A stretch of DNA of 6,902 nt from Pseudomonadota bacterium (GCA_021848375.1 JAJZUR010000080.1:1-6902), one strand, 5' to 3'. Counted from the stretch's first letter, positions 1 through 6,687 are shown. Numbers and translations are program-made. Notes: generated from the letters alone by a model not told the origin.

Positions 1-1
1 T

Positions 2-70
2 GGTTTTAACTTGCGTAAAATATTACGATTTATCACACTGGAAAATGAACCATTATATGCAATGGTATAA
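2..70 (+). CDS. C-terminal tail of an unidentified protein, cut by the window edge (possible transposase end)
   Basis: A plus-strand frame is open from the left edge to a TAA at 68-70 and gives 22 residues, with the basic and hydrophobic stretch NLRKILRFI near its start. Tails of this kind (NLR-[RK]-[IL]-LR) occur at the C-terminus of some IS5/IS4-type DDE transposases, and the G-rich sequence just after the stop would suit a terminal inverted repeat. This is a resemblance from memory on a very short fragment. It could equally be a chance open frame or another gene's end. Confidence 0.25.
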   Translation, partial: GFNLRKILRFITLENEPLYAMV

Positions 71-79
71 GGGGATTTT

Positions 80-800
80 TCAGGGGAGACTAATTAAACG
101 CTCTTTAAGAACAGAAATAAAATTGTTTAAATTTAATAGCAATTCCGTCATTTCCTGATGAGATTTTGCCAGAAAGTCAATATCTAAATTTAGCAGCAGT
201 TCAGAAGATTTTTCATCCTCATTATCATTAAACATTAAAATTTTCGCTATAAGATTATCCATTGGCTGACTAAAATTATAAGATATCTCCTTTCACTTTT
301 CCTGAAATTGACTTACTTCTACTAAGCATTGTAATGTCTCCTGATAGTCAAAATTAGATCCACTAAAATTCGCAGAAAAATTCTTGTCTAGATGAATCAA
401 AAAACGATATGACTGGATAATTTTTCAGTCGAGAATAATATTTCCAAAGCATCATCTCGCATCTCTCCATCGATAAATTTTTTCCAAAATTGAATTTTAT
501 CTTTAAGAGTATCTAATGGGGTTTTTTTGTCTTTTCCTGAAACAATTGTTGACTATACGCTTTCCACTTTAAATGTTCGCCCAAAAAATTGAGAATTTCC
601 CCATCTTTTATCAATGATTTTAATGCCTATGAGTCTTTAATGATTTCATACAACACAGATTCAATGTCTTCTATCAGTGAGGAAAAACCGCGTAATTGAT
701 TCTTAAGAGAAAGAAAAGTGGCCTCATTATTAAAATTAGCTTTATTTTCAGGGGTTTTATTTTCAGATATAGGATTTGTTTCTTCATCATCAGATATCAT
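80..800 (-). pseudogene. Decayed gene of about 240 codons, product unknown
   Basis: A minus-strand start at 800-798 has a good ribosome binding site (AGGTGG a few bases upstream) and begins MISDDEETNP. It reads 57 residues to a TAG at 629-627, and coding-like sequence continues in the same frame to about 530. There the frame changes by one missing base at a run of seven A (522-528), continues as TPLDTLKDKIQFWKKF, and changes again by one missing base at a run of six T (399-404). The third frame meets a TGA at 295-293 and then stays open through MDNLIAKILMFNDN to a TGA at 82-80. Repairing the two runs and reading through the two stops gives one continuous, acidic, mostly helical protein of about 240 residues. 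I do not recognise a family. The segment is AT-rich: the row 481-540 has 17 G+C in 60. The last few codons may come from sequence joined at about 90, so the true 3' end may be lost. Confidence 0.75.
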
Positions 801-923
801 ATACCACCTGTTAATCTAAACAGTTAATAAATCTTATAAGTTCTTGGTTATATCCAAAAATAGCCTCACCGTAAACCACCCTTATTTTCAAAGCGCTTTC
901 CTGAATTGACTATACTAAAGTGT

Positions 924-2678
924 ATGGAAACGATCGTTGGAAGCATTGGGTTTACGATACCCGCCCAAACCTTAGCCAGTAGCCAAGAAGTCACCATGAC
1001 CCCTGGCGACGTAATGGCATGGCGAAATCGCTTGCCTTTAGCAGATGTTGGACATTCCGCTAAAAAAATCTATCACGCCATCACTGATTGTAATAAGGTC
1101 GCATTGAGTGTACAAGAACGCTTTGAAATTCTTGAGCTCCTTAGAACCCCCGTACAATTTATTTGCCAATCCTTACGCAAGCATTATATCAATCAAACCT
1201 CAACGCTCACTGAACAGCAATTGACCATTGCAAATTTGGCACAAACTCTACAGCAAGAAATGGCAAATGGCTATAAATTAATCGTGGAAGAATTAGAGAA
1301 AAAGAATGACCCTGAATCCCGAGCTAAAATTTTACCCATTGCCCTACAACGCATCATTCATTATCTTACCTACATCATCCACCGCAGTTATCAGTTATAT
1401 TCTCTTGCGCCAAGTAACACTTGGAAAGAATTACATCTTGTCTATCAATATGCCGATAAGTATCAATTACTCAATCAAAATGGGATCCAAAATGATTACA
1501 AACGTGCGCTTTTATTAGCGGCAACTTATCCGTTTCAATGGCGGCAAACTGAACAAGACACCCTTTATACGATTACCGAAATCTGGGCCCCCTTAGTGGC
1601 TCTGCGAACCGATTTGCCAAACGTCTCTGAACCTGGTTTTTTGATGGTCGATTTTAAAGATGATACCCCCCCCATGTCTCCTTCTCGTGGTCTCATACAA
1701 TTTTCAGCGACTTGTAAGGTTCTCGATGTTAACCCAATCATCGGCCGTCTAAAAACTCTATTAGCAGCGATTGAACCCAATGAATTACAAGCAAGAATCG
1801 CACACAGCAATGATCCAGAATATGCAATTTCTACTTCCATTTTGCGCGGCCTTATTAAAGAATGGGAAGCCCCGGTTACGCGTTTAAACGATCGAGAAAA
1901 TCGCAGCGAGCAAATTAAACTGTGCATTGGACTAATTGCAACCCATTATTATGTCAATAACCGCCGCCCCTTTCAAACGCAAGAAACCAATAAAGAAAGT
2001 GGATTTACCTTTGTAGAGACAACCGAGAATAAACCAGACAATGCTGATGAAAACATCACCAGTATTGAATTAGATAAAATCCCGTTGACGGCAAGTCCAT
2101 CTCAAAATATTTCAAACATCAATTACCCGGTTTATCCCTGTACGTTAGTCAACGAAAACCCTAACGGTTATGGTTTAATATGGCCAGGGGATTCCTACCC
2201 TCCCATTCAAGCCGGTGAAATTATTGGGATTGCCCGCACACAAAATGGCATTGATGTATGGGAAGTTTTTAAAGTACGATGGTTACAGCATCTTTCAGAA
2301 TTCCACTTAGGCGTAGAACGCTTAGGCACAACCGCAAAAGCGGGTGGCGCGCAACTTTTAAAAGAAGGAAAACCCGCAGGCTATTATTTGCGTTGTTTAT
2401 TACTAGAAGCGAGCATACTTGTGCCAACGCTCCCTTTTAAATCGGGCAGTCAAATCATGGTATTGCAAGATGAAAGCAATGCGCCGATTGAACTTGAATT
2501 AACGCAGCTGGTCGATGCCACGGGCAGTTATAAACGCTTCCAATTTTTAAGTAAACGTGCGCCCTTAACTGAAGCCCCCTCGCCGCCGCTAGAGAAACCG
2601 GTTATCGAAACCAAAGCGGAACCTAAAAAAGAAAACAAAGATAAAGATAAGTTTGACTCTGTATGGGGAAACTTGTAA
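924..2678 (+). CDS. Large protein with degenerate PilZ-like C-terminal domain (c-di-GMP-binding family homologue)
   Basis: The 584-residue product has no signal peptide or membrane segment, so it is probably cytoplasmic. The first 220 or so residues look helical, with an RLPLADVGHS motif near 37-46 and a helical stretch around ERFEILELLR. This resembles a family in Pseudomonas and other gammaproteobacteria usually annotated as cyclic-di-GMP-binding or PilZ-domain protein. Residues about 400-465 fit a PilZ-like barrel: an NPNGYGL turn where PilZ has D/NxSxxG, then WEVFKVRWL and FHLGVERL strands. The RxxxR arginines that bind c-di-GMP are not visible before the barrel, so binding is doubtful. 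The C-terminus is a Lys/Glu-rich linker ending DSVWGNL. The start is uncertain: ATG 924 has only a weak AAAG upstream, TTG 906 is in frame, and ATG 996 has AAGAAG five bases before it. A TATACT at 911-916 would put transcription close to 924. The 3' end faces rpe. Confidence 0.7.
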   Translation: METIVGSIGFTIPAQTLASSQEVTMTPGDVMAWRNRLPLADVGHSAKKIYHAITDCNKVALSVQERFEILELLRTPVQFICQSLRKHYINQTSTLTEQQLTIANLAQTLQQEMANGYKLIVEELEKKNDPESRAKILPIALQRIIHYLTYIIHRSYQLYSLAPSNTWKELHLVYQYADKYQLLNQNGIQNDYKRALLLAATYPFQWRQTEQDTLYTITEIWAPLVALRTDLPNVSEPGFLMVDFKDDTPPMSPSRGLIQFSATCKVLDVNPIIGRLKTLLAAIEPNELQARIAHSNDPEYAISTSILRGLIKEWEAPVTRLNDRENRSEQIKLCIGLIATHYYVNNRRPFQTQETNKESGFTFVETTENKPDNADENITSIELDKIPLTASPSQNISNINYPVYPCTLVNENPNGYGLIWPGDSYPPIQAGEIIGIARTQNGIDVWEVFKVRWLQHLSEFHLGVERLGTTAKAGGAQLLKEGKPAGYYLRCLLLEASILVPTLPFKSGSQIMVLQDESNAPIELELTQLVDATGSYKRFQFLSKRAPLTEAPSPPLEKPVIETKAEPKKENKDKDKFDSVWGNL

Positions 2679-2691
2679 CCAATCTGCTGTT

Positions 2692-3360
2692 TTATAGATT
2701 TTTTAATTTTTCTCTAAATGCTTTCACTGCCGCTTTGTAATCTTGAGTGCCAAAAATAGCTGATCCAGAAACAAAAGTATCAGCGCCCGCTTTCGCAATA
2801 GCCCCGATATTGTCCGCCTGAATACCGCCATCAACTTCAAGGCGGATCTTTCGCCCACTTTTTTGAATGATTTCTCGTACTTCTTTGATTTTATCTAATA
2901 CGCTCGGAATAAAAGTTTGTCCTGAAAATCCAGGATTCACTGACATTAATAAAATCATATCCAATTTATCTAGGACATAACGCAAACAATTGAGCGGCGT
3001 TGCCGGATTAAAAACCAACCCTGCTTGACAATCGTTGTCTCGTATTAATTGAATACTGCGATCGATGTGTTCACTTGCTTCTGGATGAAAACTAATCATC
3101 GTTGCACCGACTTTGGCAAAAGATGAAATTAATGCATCCACCGGTTTAACCATCAAATGCACATCAATCGGTGCCTTAATGCCATAAGCGCGTAATGACT
3201 GACAAACAACTGGGCCAACCGTTAAATTCGGCACATAATGATTATCCATAACATCAAAATGGATCCAGTCAGCACCCGCCGCCAATACGGCTTCGGCTTC
3301 TTCGCCAAGCCGCGCAAAATCCGCGGATAAAATGGACGGGGCTATTATATATGGTTGCAT
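2692..3360 (-). CDS. rpe: Ribulose-phosphate 3-epimerase
   Basis: Rpe interconverts D-ribulose 5-phosphate and D-xylulose 5-phosphate in the pentose phosphate pathway, in the cytosol. The 222-residue product matches the family's usual length and covers the whole TIM barrel. Visible active-site features are APSILSADF with Ser9, WIHFDVMDN with His34 and Asp36, DVHLM with His68, MSVNPGFSGQ at 139-148, EVDGGI with the catalytic Asp177, and the phosphate-binding VSGSAIFG at about 197-204. These are the metal ligands, the two catalytic aspartates and the phosphate loop. ATG 3360 is chosen over an in-frame TTG at 3378 because AGGA lies six bases before it and the protein then starts as relatives do. 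The start lies 8 bases after the stop of the pagL-like gene, and the ribosome binding site overlaps that stop, so the two are cotranscribed. rpe is often followed by gph and trp genes; here it ends against a convergent gene. Confidence 0.97.
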   Translation of the reverse strand: MQPYIIAPSILSADFARLGEEAEAVLAAGADWIHFDVMDNHYVPNLTVGPVVCQSLRAYGIKAPIDVHLMVKPVDALISSFAKVGATMISFHPEASEHIDRSIQLIRDNDCQAGLVFNPATPLNCLRYVLDKLDMILLMSVNPGFSGQTFIPSVLDKIKEVREIIQKSGRKIRLEVDGGIQADNIGAIAKAGADTFVSGSAIFGTQDYKAAVKAFREKLKNL

Positions 3361-3368
3361 AAACTTTC

Positions 3369-3917
3369 CTAAAACCAATATCCTAAGGTTAGTACATGAA
3401 GATTGATCCCGTTATTCGAAGGTCCGATATAAGCATTTGAAAAGTGAATCGCTTTATACCCTATATCAAACGACCGATTCTCTCCGAATCGCACGCCAAT
3501 GCCAATTCTATCTTCAAACTGAAAATGCATCCCTAAGTCTCGACCCCCGATCTCTTTTTGGCTTAACCACGACAAACCGATACCGACTTCTACATATGGC
3601 CAACCTACCCTAGTTTCCAAAGCCCGCTCAAATCGAAAGACACCCGCAAGCGCCACGGCATCGAGGTGACTGTGACTCCCTGGATTAGCTCCCCTTTTCC
3701 CGTTCATCACATAATAGCTTGTTTCCCAGTAGGCGCTGATCGGCCAATCACAACCTTCTCGCCATTTTTTTTCAAATTCCTGCTGGAATCCAAAACGCCA
3801 GGGAACTATCCCGGCTGCTCCATAACCTGAGGAAACTGAAATGCCTTCTTGTGCTGTCACAGACAATGAAAATCCTGTAATGATCAGCAGGATTATGACA
3901 ATTTTTTTTCCGTTCAT
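3369..3917 (-). CDS. pagL: PagL-family outer-membrane lipid A 3-O-deacylase (acyloxyacyl hydrolase)
   Basis: PagL enzymes are eight-stranded outer-membrane barrels that remove the 3-O acyl chain from lipid A. The 182-residue precursor has a signal peptide (MNGKK, a hydrophobic stretch ending SLSVTA, probable cleavage near residue 22). Alternating beta strands follow, and the C-terminal residue is Phe, as is usual for outer-membrane barrels. Near the end is the family signature IHFSNAYIGPSNNGIN, carrying the catalytic His158 and Ser160 pair. The position twelve residues after the Ser, which is Glu140 in Pseudomonas aeruginosa PagL, is Asn172 here, so the classical Glu of the triad is missing; activity may be altered or another residue may substitute. 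The start ATG 3917 gives the signal peptide directly; an upstream in-frame start would add 16 unlikely residues. It is the first gene of a pair with rpe and diverges from the TetR-type gene. Confidence 0.85.
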   Translation of the reverse strand: MNGKKIVIILLIITGFSLSVTAQEGISVSSGYGAAGIVPWRFGFQQEFEKKWREGCDWPISAYWETSYYVMNGKRGANPGSHSHLDAVALAGVFRFERALETRVGWPYVEVGIGLSWLSQKEIGGRDLGMHFQFEDRIGIGVRFGENRSFDIGYKAIHFSNAYIGPSNNGINLHVLTLGYWF

Positions 3918-4052
3918 AGGCGACCTACCACTTAATAAAATGTCATTTCCTTGAAGACAAGCCAAACGACTTATGTTAACATTCTCTTTTCAGTTCAATC
4001 TCCGCGAGCGATTGTCTTAGTAGATTAACTTACTACAGGAGTGCACCATAAC
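3918..4052. promoter_or_regulatory. Divergent intergenic region between pagL-like and tetR-like genes
   Basis: These 135 bases must hold the promoters of both the minus-strand pagL-rpe pair and the plus-strand regulator. I see no strong sigma70 pair in either direction. The only clear site is the palindrome at 4018-4035, about 100 bases upstream of the pagL-like start. Confidence 0.6.
4018..4035. promoter_or_regulatory. Candidate TetR-family operator (18-base palindrome)
   Basis: TAGTAGATTAACTTACTA is an inverted repeat of the form TAGTA-nn-TTAA-nn-TACTA, with 14 of 18 positions paired and a symmetric core. It ends two bases before the AGGAG of the regulator gene. TetR-family dimers commonly bind such palindromes over their own promoter, so autoregulation is the simplest reading; a role at pagL is possible but further away. 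The sequence symmetry is seen, the binding is inferred. Confidence 0.6.
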
Positions 4053-4619
4053 ATGTCAAGAAAAAACGACAAAAGAGATCGTCTCATCGAAGCAGCTAAC
4101 GATCTAATCTATCAACAAACGTTTAATTCTACCACGCTCGCAGACATTGCCACAAAAGCAGATGTTCCGCTGGGTAATGTATATTACTACTTTAAAACCA
4201 AAGACGATATCTTAAAGGCAGTTGTTCAAAAACGTTCGGTTGCCCTACAGTCTCAACTGACCGCATTGGAAGAAAAATTTCCAAACACAAAGGAACGTAT
4301 TCGCGGCTTTCTGAATTCTTGGATTGAATCATCCGATACCACAGCTCAATATGGTTGTGATATCGGCAGTCTCTGCCAAGAACTCGGTAAATTTACCGGT
4401 GAACTTTCTCACTTAGCGGCAGAAATAATGAACAGGCTACAAACCTGGTTTGAAACGCAATTTAAAACGCTTGGAAAAGGCGAACAATCGATTGTGTTAG
4501 CACAACATTTGCTCAGCAGTATTCAAGGTGCCGCTTTGTTAACGTTAACGTTTAAAGATCCTAATATGATCAAACGACAAAGCAAAAACATCGAACAGTG
4601 GTTAGAAACTGCGGCTTAG
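4053..4619 (+). CDS. TetR/AcrR-family transcriptional regulator
   Basis: The 188-residue protein is of normal size for a one-component TetR regulator. Residues about 8-55 form the DNA-binding domain: RLIEAANDLIYQQTF, then the helix-turn-helix TTLADIATKADVPLGNVYYYF at about 27-47, with the typical YYYFKTKDDIL after it. The ligand-binding half contains YGCDIGSLCQEL at about 100-111, a motif type seen in the LmrA/YxaF-like and NemR-like branches. Its two cysteines, Cys102 and Cys108, could sense electrophiles or oxidants, as cysteines do in NemR. ATG 4053 is chosen because an in-frame GTG at 4041 overlaps the AGGAG at 4037-4041 that must serve as the ribosome binding site. The gene diverges from pagL-rpe and converges on djlA across a hairpin. 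The target genes and the ligand are not shown by the sequence. Confidence 0.92.
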   Translation: MSRKNDKRDRLIEAANDLIYQQTFNSTTLADIATKADVPLGNVYYYFKTKDDILKAVVQKRSVALQSQLTALEEKFPNTKERIRGFLNSWIESSDTTAQYGCDIGSLCQELGKFTGELSHLAAEIMNRLQTWFETQFKTLGKGEQSIVLAQHLLSSIQGAALLTLTFKDPNMIKRQSKNIEQWLETAA

Positions 4620-4623
4620 AAAA

Positions 4624-4658
4624 TCCCCTCGCCCCCTTTTAAAAAGGGGGGTAGTGGA
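4624..4658. repeat. GC-rich hairpin between convergent genes (REP-like or terminator)
   Basis: Two 17-base arms around a single central A form an imperfect inverted repeat whose inner part is perfect: CCCCCTTTT (4632-4640) against AAAAGGGGG (4642-4650). It lies four bases after the regulator stop and three before the djlA stop, filling the gap. The inner stem is strong enough to stop transcription from both sides, but there is no T-run after the outer arms, so it is not a classic intrinsic terminator. Similar CCCCCTTTT...AAAAGGGGG palindromes occur as dispersed intergenic repeats in many bacteria. Confidence 0.7.
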
Positions 4659-4661
4659 GTT

Positions 4662-5558
4662 CTATCTAAATCCCTTTGCCTCGCGAATCAAATTATACGC
4701 CGCGGTTATTTGCTGCGTTTTTTCTTTAGCTAATTTCATCATCCCCTCAGGCAATCCGCGCGCTGCTAATTTATCGGGATGATGTTGATTCATTAACTTT
4801 CGATAAGCTTTTTTAATATCGGCTACTGAAGCAGAAGGCGAAACACCTAAAACACCATACGCATCTTGCATGGATGTAGCGTTTGTATAAGATGATCGAG
4901 TTCGCTGTTGTTGCTGATGTTGACCGGCACCTGCATAACGTTGATTAAATCGATATTGATTGTTGAAGCCGCTTGAACTTGCATTGCGATTAAATTGTGC
5001 TGTAAACCATTCATTAAACGCTTGGCTTGCCCACTGCCTCGCCCACAGTTGTTCAAATTCAGCCGCAGAAAAGTGCAACTTTTGGCAAATTAATCCTAAA
5101 ATACGCCTTCCTTCCGGATGCAATTCGCCATCTGCCAAAGCAGCTTCTAATTGGATCTCAATAAAAAATCTCAGCAGATCCGGATATGATTTACATTCTT
5201 GATATAAGTTTTCTAATGTTTGTTCTAAATTAAATGCAGAATTTTTACCTTCGGAAAAAAGCTGCATCGCCTCTTGCTTTAAATCTGCATTTAAGTCTAA
5301 ACGTGACATAATTCTTCTGGCAACGCGAATCTCATCTTCACTCACGGTACCATCCGCTTTCGCAAGATGTCCCATCACTAAGAACGTTGCTTTAAAAAAA
5401 GCCTGTTGCACCGCAACGGATCGACTACGCGGAATATGGTAAAGATTTAGGGTTAGCCCCTTATCAAACCAACTGCCAGCAATATATCCAATAAAGGCAC
5501 CTAAGATCCCAAATGTTTTAAAACCTAGAATAGTGCCAATCAATCTTCCCCAAATCAT
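4662..5558 (-). CDS. djlA: DjlA, membrane-anchored J-domain co-chaperone
   Basis: DjlA is a type III membrane J-protein of the inner membrane that stimulates DnaK and, in enterobacteria, is linked to the Rcs envelope-stress pathway and capsule synthesis; homologues matter for Legionella stress survival and intracellular growth. The 298-residue product has the expected order. A single N-terminal membrane segment (about 5-29) carries a glycine zipper (Gly20, Gly24, Gly28), matching the dimerising segment of the family. A TerB-like helical domain follows at about 50-175 (GHLAKADGTVSEDEI, LADGELHPEG). Then come a Gln/Asn-rich linker at 190-225 and a C-terminal J domain from about 232 with QHHPDK, the HPD at 260-262. 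ATG 5558 starts the membrane segment directly; only a weak GGA lies upstream. The first 15 codons and leader recur at 6834-6902, so the present upstream region is probably not the ancestral one. Confidence 0.96.
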   Translation of the reverse strand: MIWGRLIGTILGFKTFGILGAFIGYIAGSWFDKGLTLNLYHIPRSRSVAVQQAFFKATFLVMGHLAKADGTVSEDEIRVARRIMSRLDLNADLKQEAMQLFSEGKNSAFNLEQTLENLYQECKSYPDLLRFFIEIQLEAALADGELHPEGRRILGLICQKLHFSAAEFEQLWARQWASQAFNEWFTAQFNRNASSSGFNNQYRFNQRYAGAGQHQQQQRTRSSYTNATSMQDAYGVLGVSPSASVADIKKAYRKLMNQHHPDKLAARGLPEGMMKLAKEKTQQITAAYNLIREAKGFR

Positions 5559-5583
5559 AATGTCTTATCCACAATTCTCAAAC
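5516..5583. repeat. Direct repeat copy 1: djlA start and leader
   Basis: This is the intact djlA copy of a duplicated segment. Bases 5524-5555 are identical to 6841-6872 (32 in a row). Similarity continues past the start codon through GTCTTATCCACAA, with scattered differences and a small length change, and stops on the other side just after the TTTAAA of codons 13-14. It is not a random match because the shared part includes the coding start. The paired copy is at the window's right edge. Confidence 0.95.
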
Positions 5584-5680
5584 CTTTTTTGTACCAGAGT
5601 TCTAAGCCGAAGGGAAGGTGTTTTATACGCAGAAAATTTTTTTAATAATAGATATATTGTACCAGGTGGTTACTCGCTTT

Positions 5681-5944
5681 TTATTTTTTATAATCATTTC
5701 CAGGTAATTTATTAATTGTATTATCTATTTCTGTGAGGTTAGGTAGTTTAACTTCTTTATGAAGTTCCTTTCCTAATTTAAGCAGCTGATGTCTTAGATA
5801 AGGGTTATACGGTTCTTGGGTAAGCAATAAATTAAATTCATTGAAAGCCTCCTCTTTTTTTCCACGCTTAATCAGTTCAAACCCACGTTGAAAAGATTGA
5901 TGAAATCGATATTGTTTCGCAAAATTTCTAAAAAGTGTAAACAT
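5681..5944 (-). CDS. Small protein with one TPR-like helix pair, unknown function
   Basis: The 87-residue protein is basic and soluble-looking, with no signal or membrane segment. Residues about 17-50 fit one tetratricopeptide unit: FELIKRGKKEEAFNEFNLLL followed by TQEPYNPYL, with the Ala/Phe/Pro spacing of the consensus. A further helix RHQLLKLGKELHKEV follows, and the tail is polar. One TPR is too short to be a full scaffold, so it may bind a partner or be a capping fragment. AGAGG at eight bases before ATG 5944 directly follows the TAA of the upstream gene (5960-5958), so translation of the two is probably coupled. That position suggests a partner, chaperone or immunity role for the preceding protein, but nothing in the sequence proves it. 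It lies in the AT-rich cassette between the djlA-start repeats. Confidence 0.75.
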   Translation of the reverse strand: MFTLFRNFAKQYRFHQSFQRGFELIKRGKKEEAFNEFNLLLTQEPYNPYLRHQLLKLGKELHKEVKLPNLTEIDNTINKLPGNDYKK

Positions 5945-5957
5945 ATATAATACCTCT

Positions 5958-6656
5958 TTATGGTTTAGGTTGATTCGATGGCTTCATCATTGCCTGCTCG
6001 TTGGCATGTGCTTCCAAAACAAGTTGTGCTAAATTATTTGGAGTAGTTATAATATAATCTCTTACAAAATGAGTGGTTGGAAGTAAGTTTTTTATCCCTC
6101 CACTAATCAGTAAATCATATGCTAATCCACTACAACTATTTGCCCTTAAATTTTTTAAAAAGCGATTACTACCAAACACATGATAGGGGGAGCCAAATTT
6201 TAAATATTCATCTAATTTTTTCTCGATATTTTCTACATCTAAGGTATGTAAATCCACTAAATAATCAGGCGGCCTACCTTCTGATTGTTCATCTAACGCT
6301 GGGTTACTTGAATTAGCAGATCCTTGCTGTGGTTTGTATTTATTAAAAAGTGTAATCCCTTCTGGCCATAAACTAGCATATAACTCTTTCGTTTCAAGTG
6401 AAACATGCACTAAATTACTTGATTGTATGCCTTTTTTTAAGTATGGAGCGAAAAGAGATTTTACTACATTCGCAGGTACAAATACTTGCTTAGAAGATGA
6501 ATCCATGAAATATCCAGATCTCCATATTCTGACTCTAGTTATAGGAGAAGCTTTATCAAGCAATGTATGTATGCTTGTTTGAAGTTTTGTCGAAAAAAAT
6601 TGCTTTGCTGTTGAATAAGAACGATGAATAGATAAACTAAAAAACTGATTTTTCAT
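5958..6656 (-). CDS. Predicted circularly permuted papain-fold (NlpC/P60-like) hydrolase, possible secreted effector
   Basis: The 232-residue product has no signal peptide or membrane segment. Two blocks stand out: IRVRIW-type strand RVRIWRSGYF at 41-50 followed by LVHVSLETKELYASLWPEG at 82-100, and SCSGLAYDLLISGGI at 174-188. A conserved H-x-S-L ... WPEG strand before an N/S-C-S helix is the layout of permuted NlpC/P60 hydrolases, where His precedes Cys. Here His84 and Cys175 are the candidate catalytic pair. Such enzymes act as amidases, peptidases or acyltransferases, and several bacterial virulence proteins share the fold. The substrate is unknown. The start ATG 6656 has GGAAG eight bases upstream; an in-frame GTG at 6671 overlaps this site and is less likely. 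It is the first gene of a two-gene unit. The row 6181-6240 has 17 G+C in 60, against 28 in the row 2281-2340 of the PilZ-like gene, which suggests separate origin. Confidence 0.7.
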   Translation of the reverse strand: MKNQFFSLSIHRSYSTAKQFFSTKLQTSIHTLLDKASPITRVRIWRSGYFMDSSSKQVFVPANVVKSLFAPYLKKGIQSSNLVHVSLETKELYASLWPEGITLFNKYKPQQGSANSSNPALDEQSEGRPPDYLVDLHTLDVENIEKKLDEYLKFGSPYHVFGSNRFLKNLRANSCSGLAYDLLISGGIKNLLPTTHFVRDYIITTPNNLAQLVLEAHANEQAMMKPSNQPKP

Positions 6657-6687
6657 ATTGAATACTTCCACTTTTCTTACATTTAAC

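Noticed and set aside
1306..1518. A 70-codon plus-strand frame inside the PilZ-like gene
   Set aside because: It overlaps a continuous 584-codon gene in another frame and has no recognisable motif.
1565..1927. A 120-codon minus-strand open frame inside the PilZ-like gene
   Set aside because: It lies wholly opposite a well-supported long gene and shows no recognisable protein features. I treat it as an antisense shadow.
4847..5202. Two short frames overlapping djlA (4847-5056 minus and 4960-5202 plus)
   Set aside because: djlA is continuous and well conserved here; these are other-frame readings of its linker and TerB-like region.
5622..5642. A weak promoter for djlA (TATAAA at 5627-5622 with a TTATTA upstream)
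   Set aside because: The spacer is only 15 bases and the region is AT-rich, so chance matches are expected.
5589..5665. A direct repeat TTGTACCAG at 5589-5597 and 5657-5665 upstream of djlA
   Set aside because: Nine bases, two copies, no symmetry and no further similarity around them. It could be a binding site but is too short to support.
5533..5715. A 60-codon plus-strand frame running over the djlA start and its upstream gap
   Set aside because: It overlaps the djlA start and the end of the small TPR-like gene, has no good ribosome binding site, and its composition is that of intergenic AT-rich DNA.
6119..6582. Two plus-strand frames (6119-6316 and 6334-6582) opposite the hydrolase gene
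   Set aside because: They are antisense to a gene with a clear start, ribosome binding site and motifs, and show no recognisable protein features.
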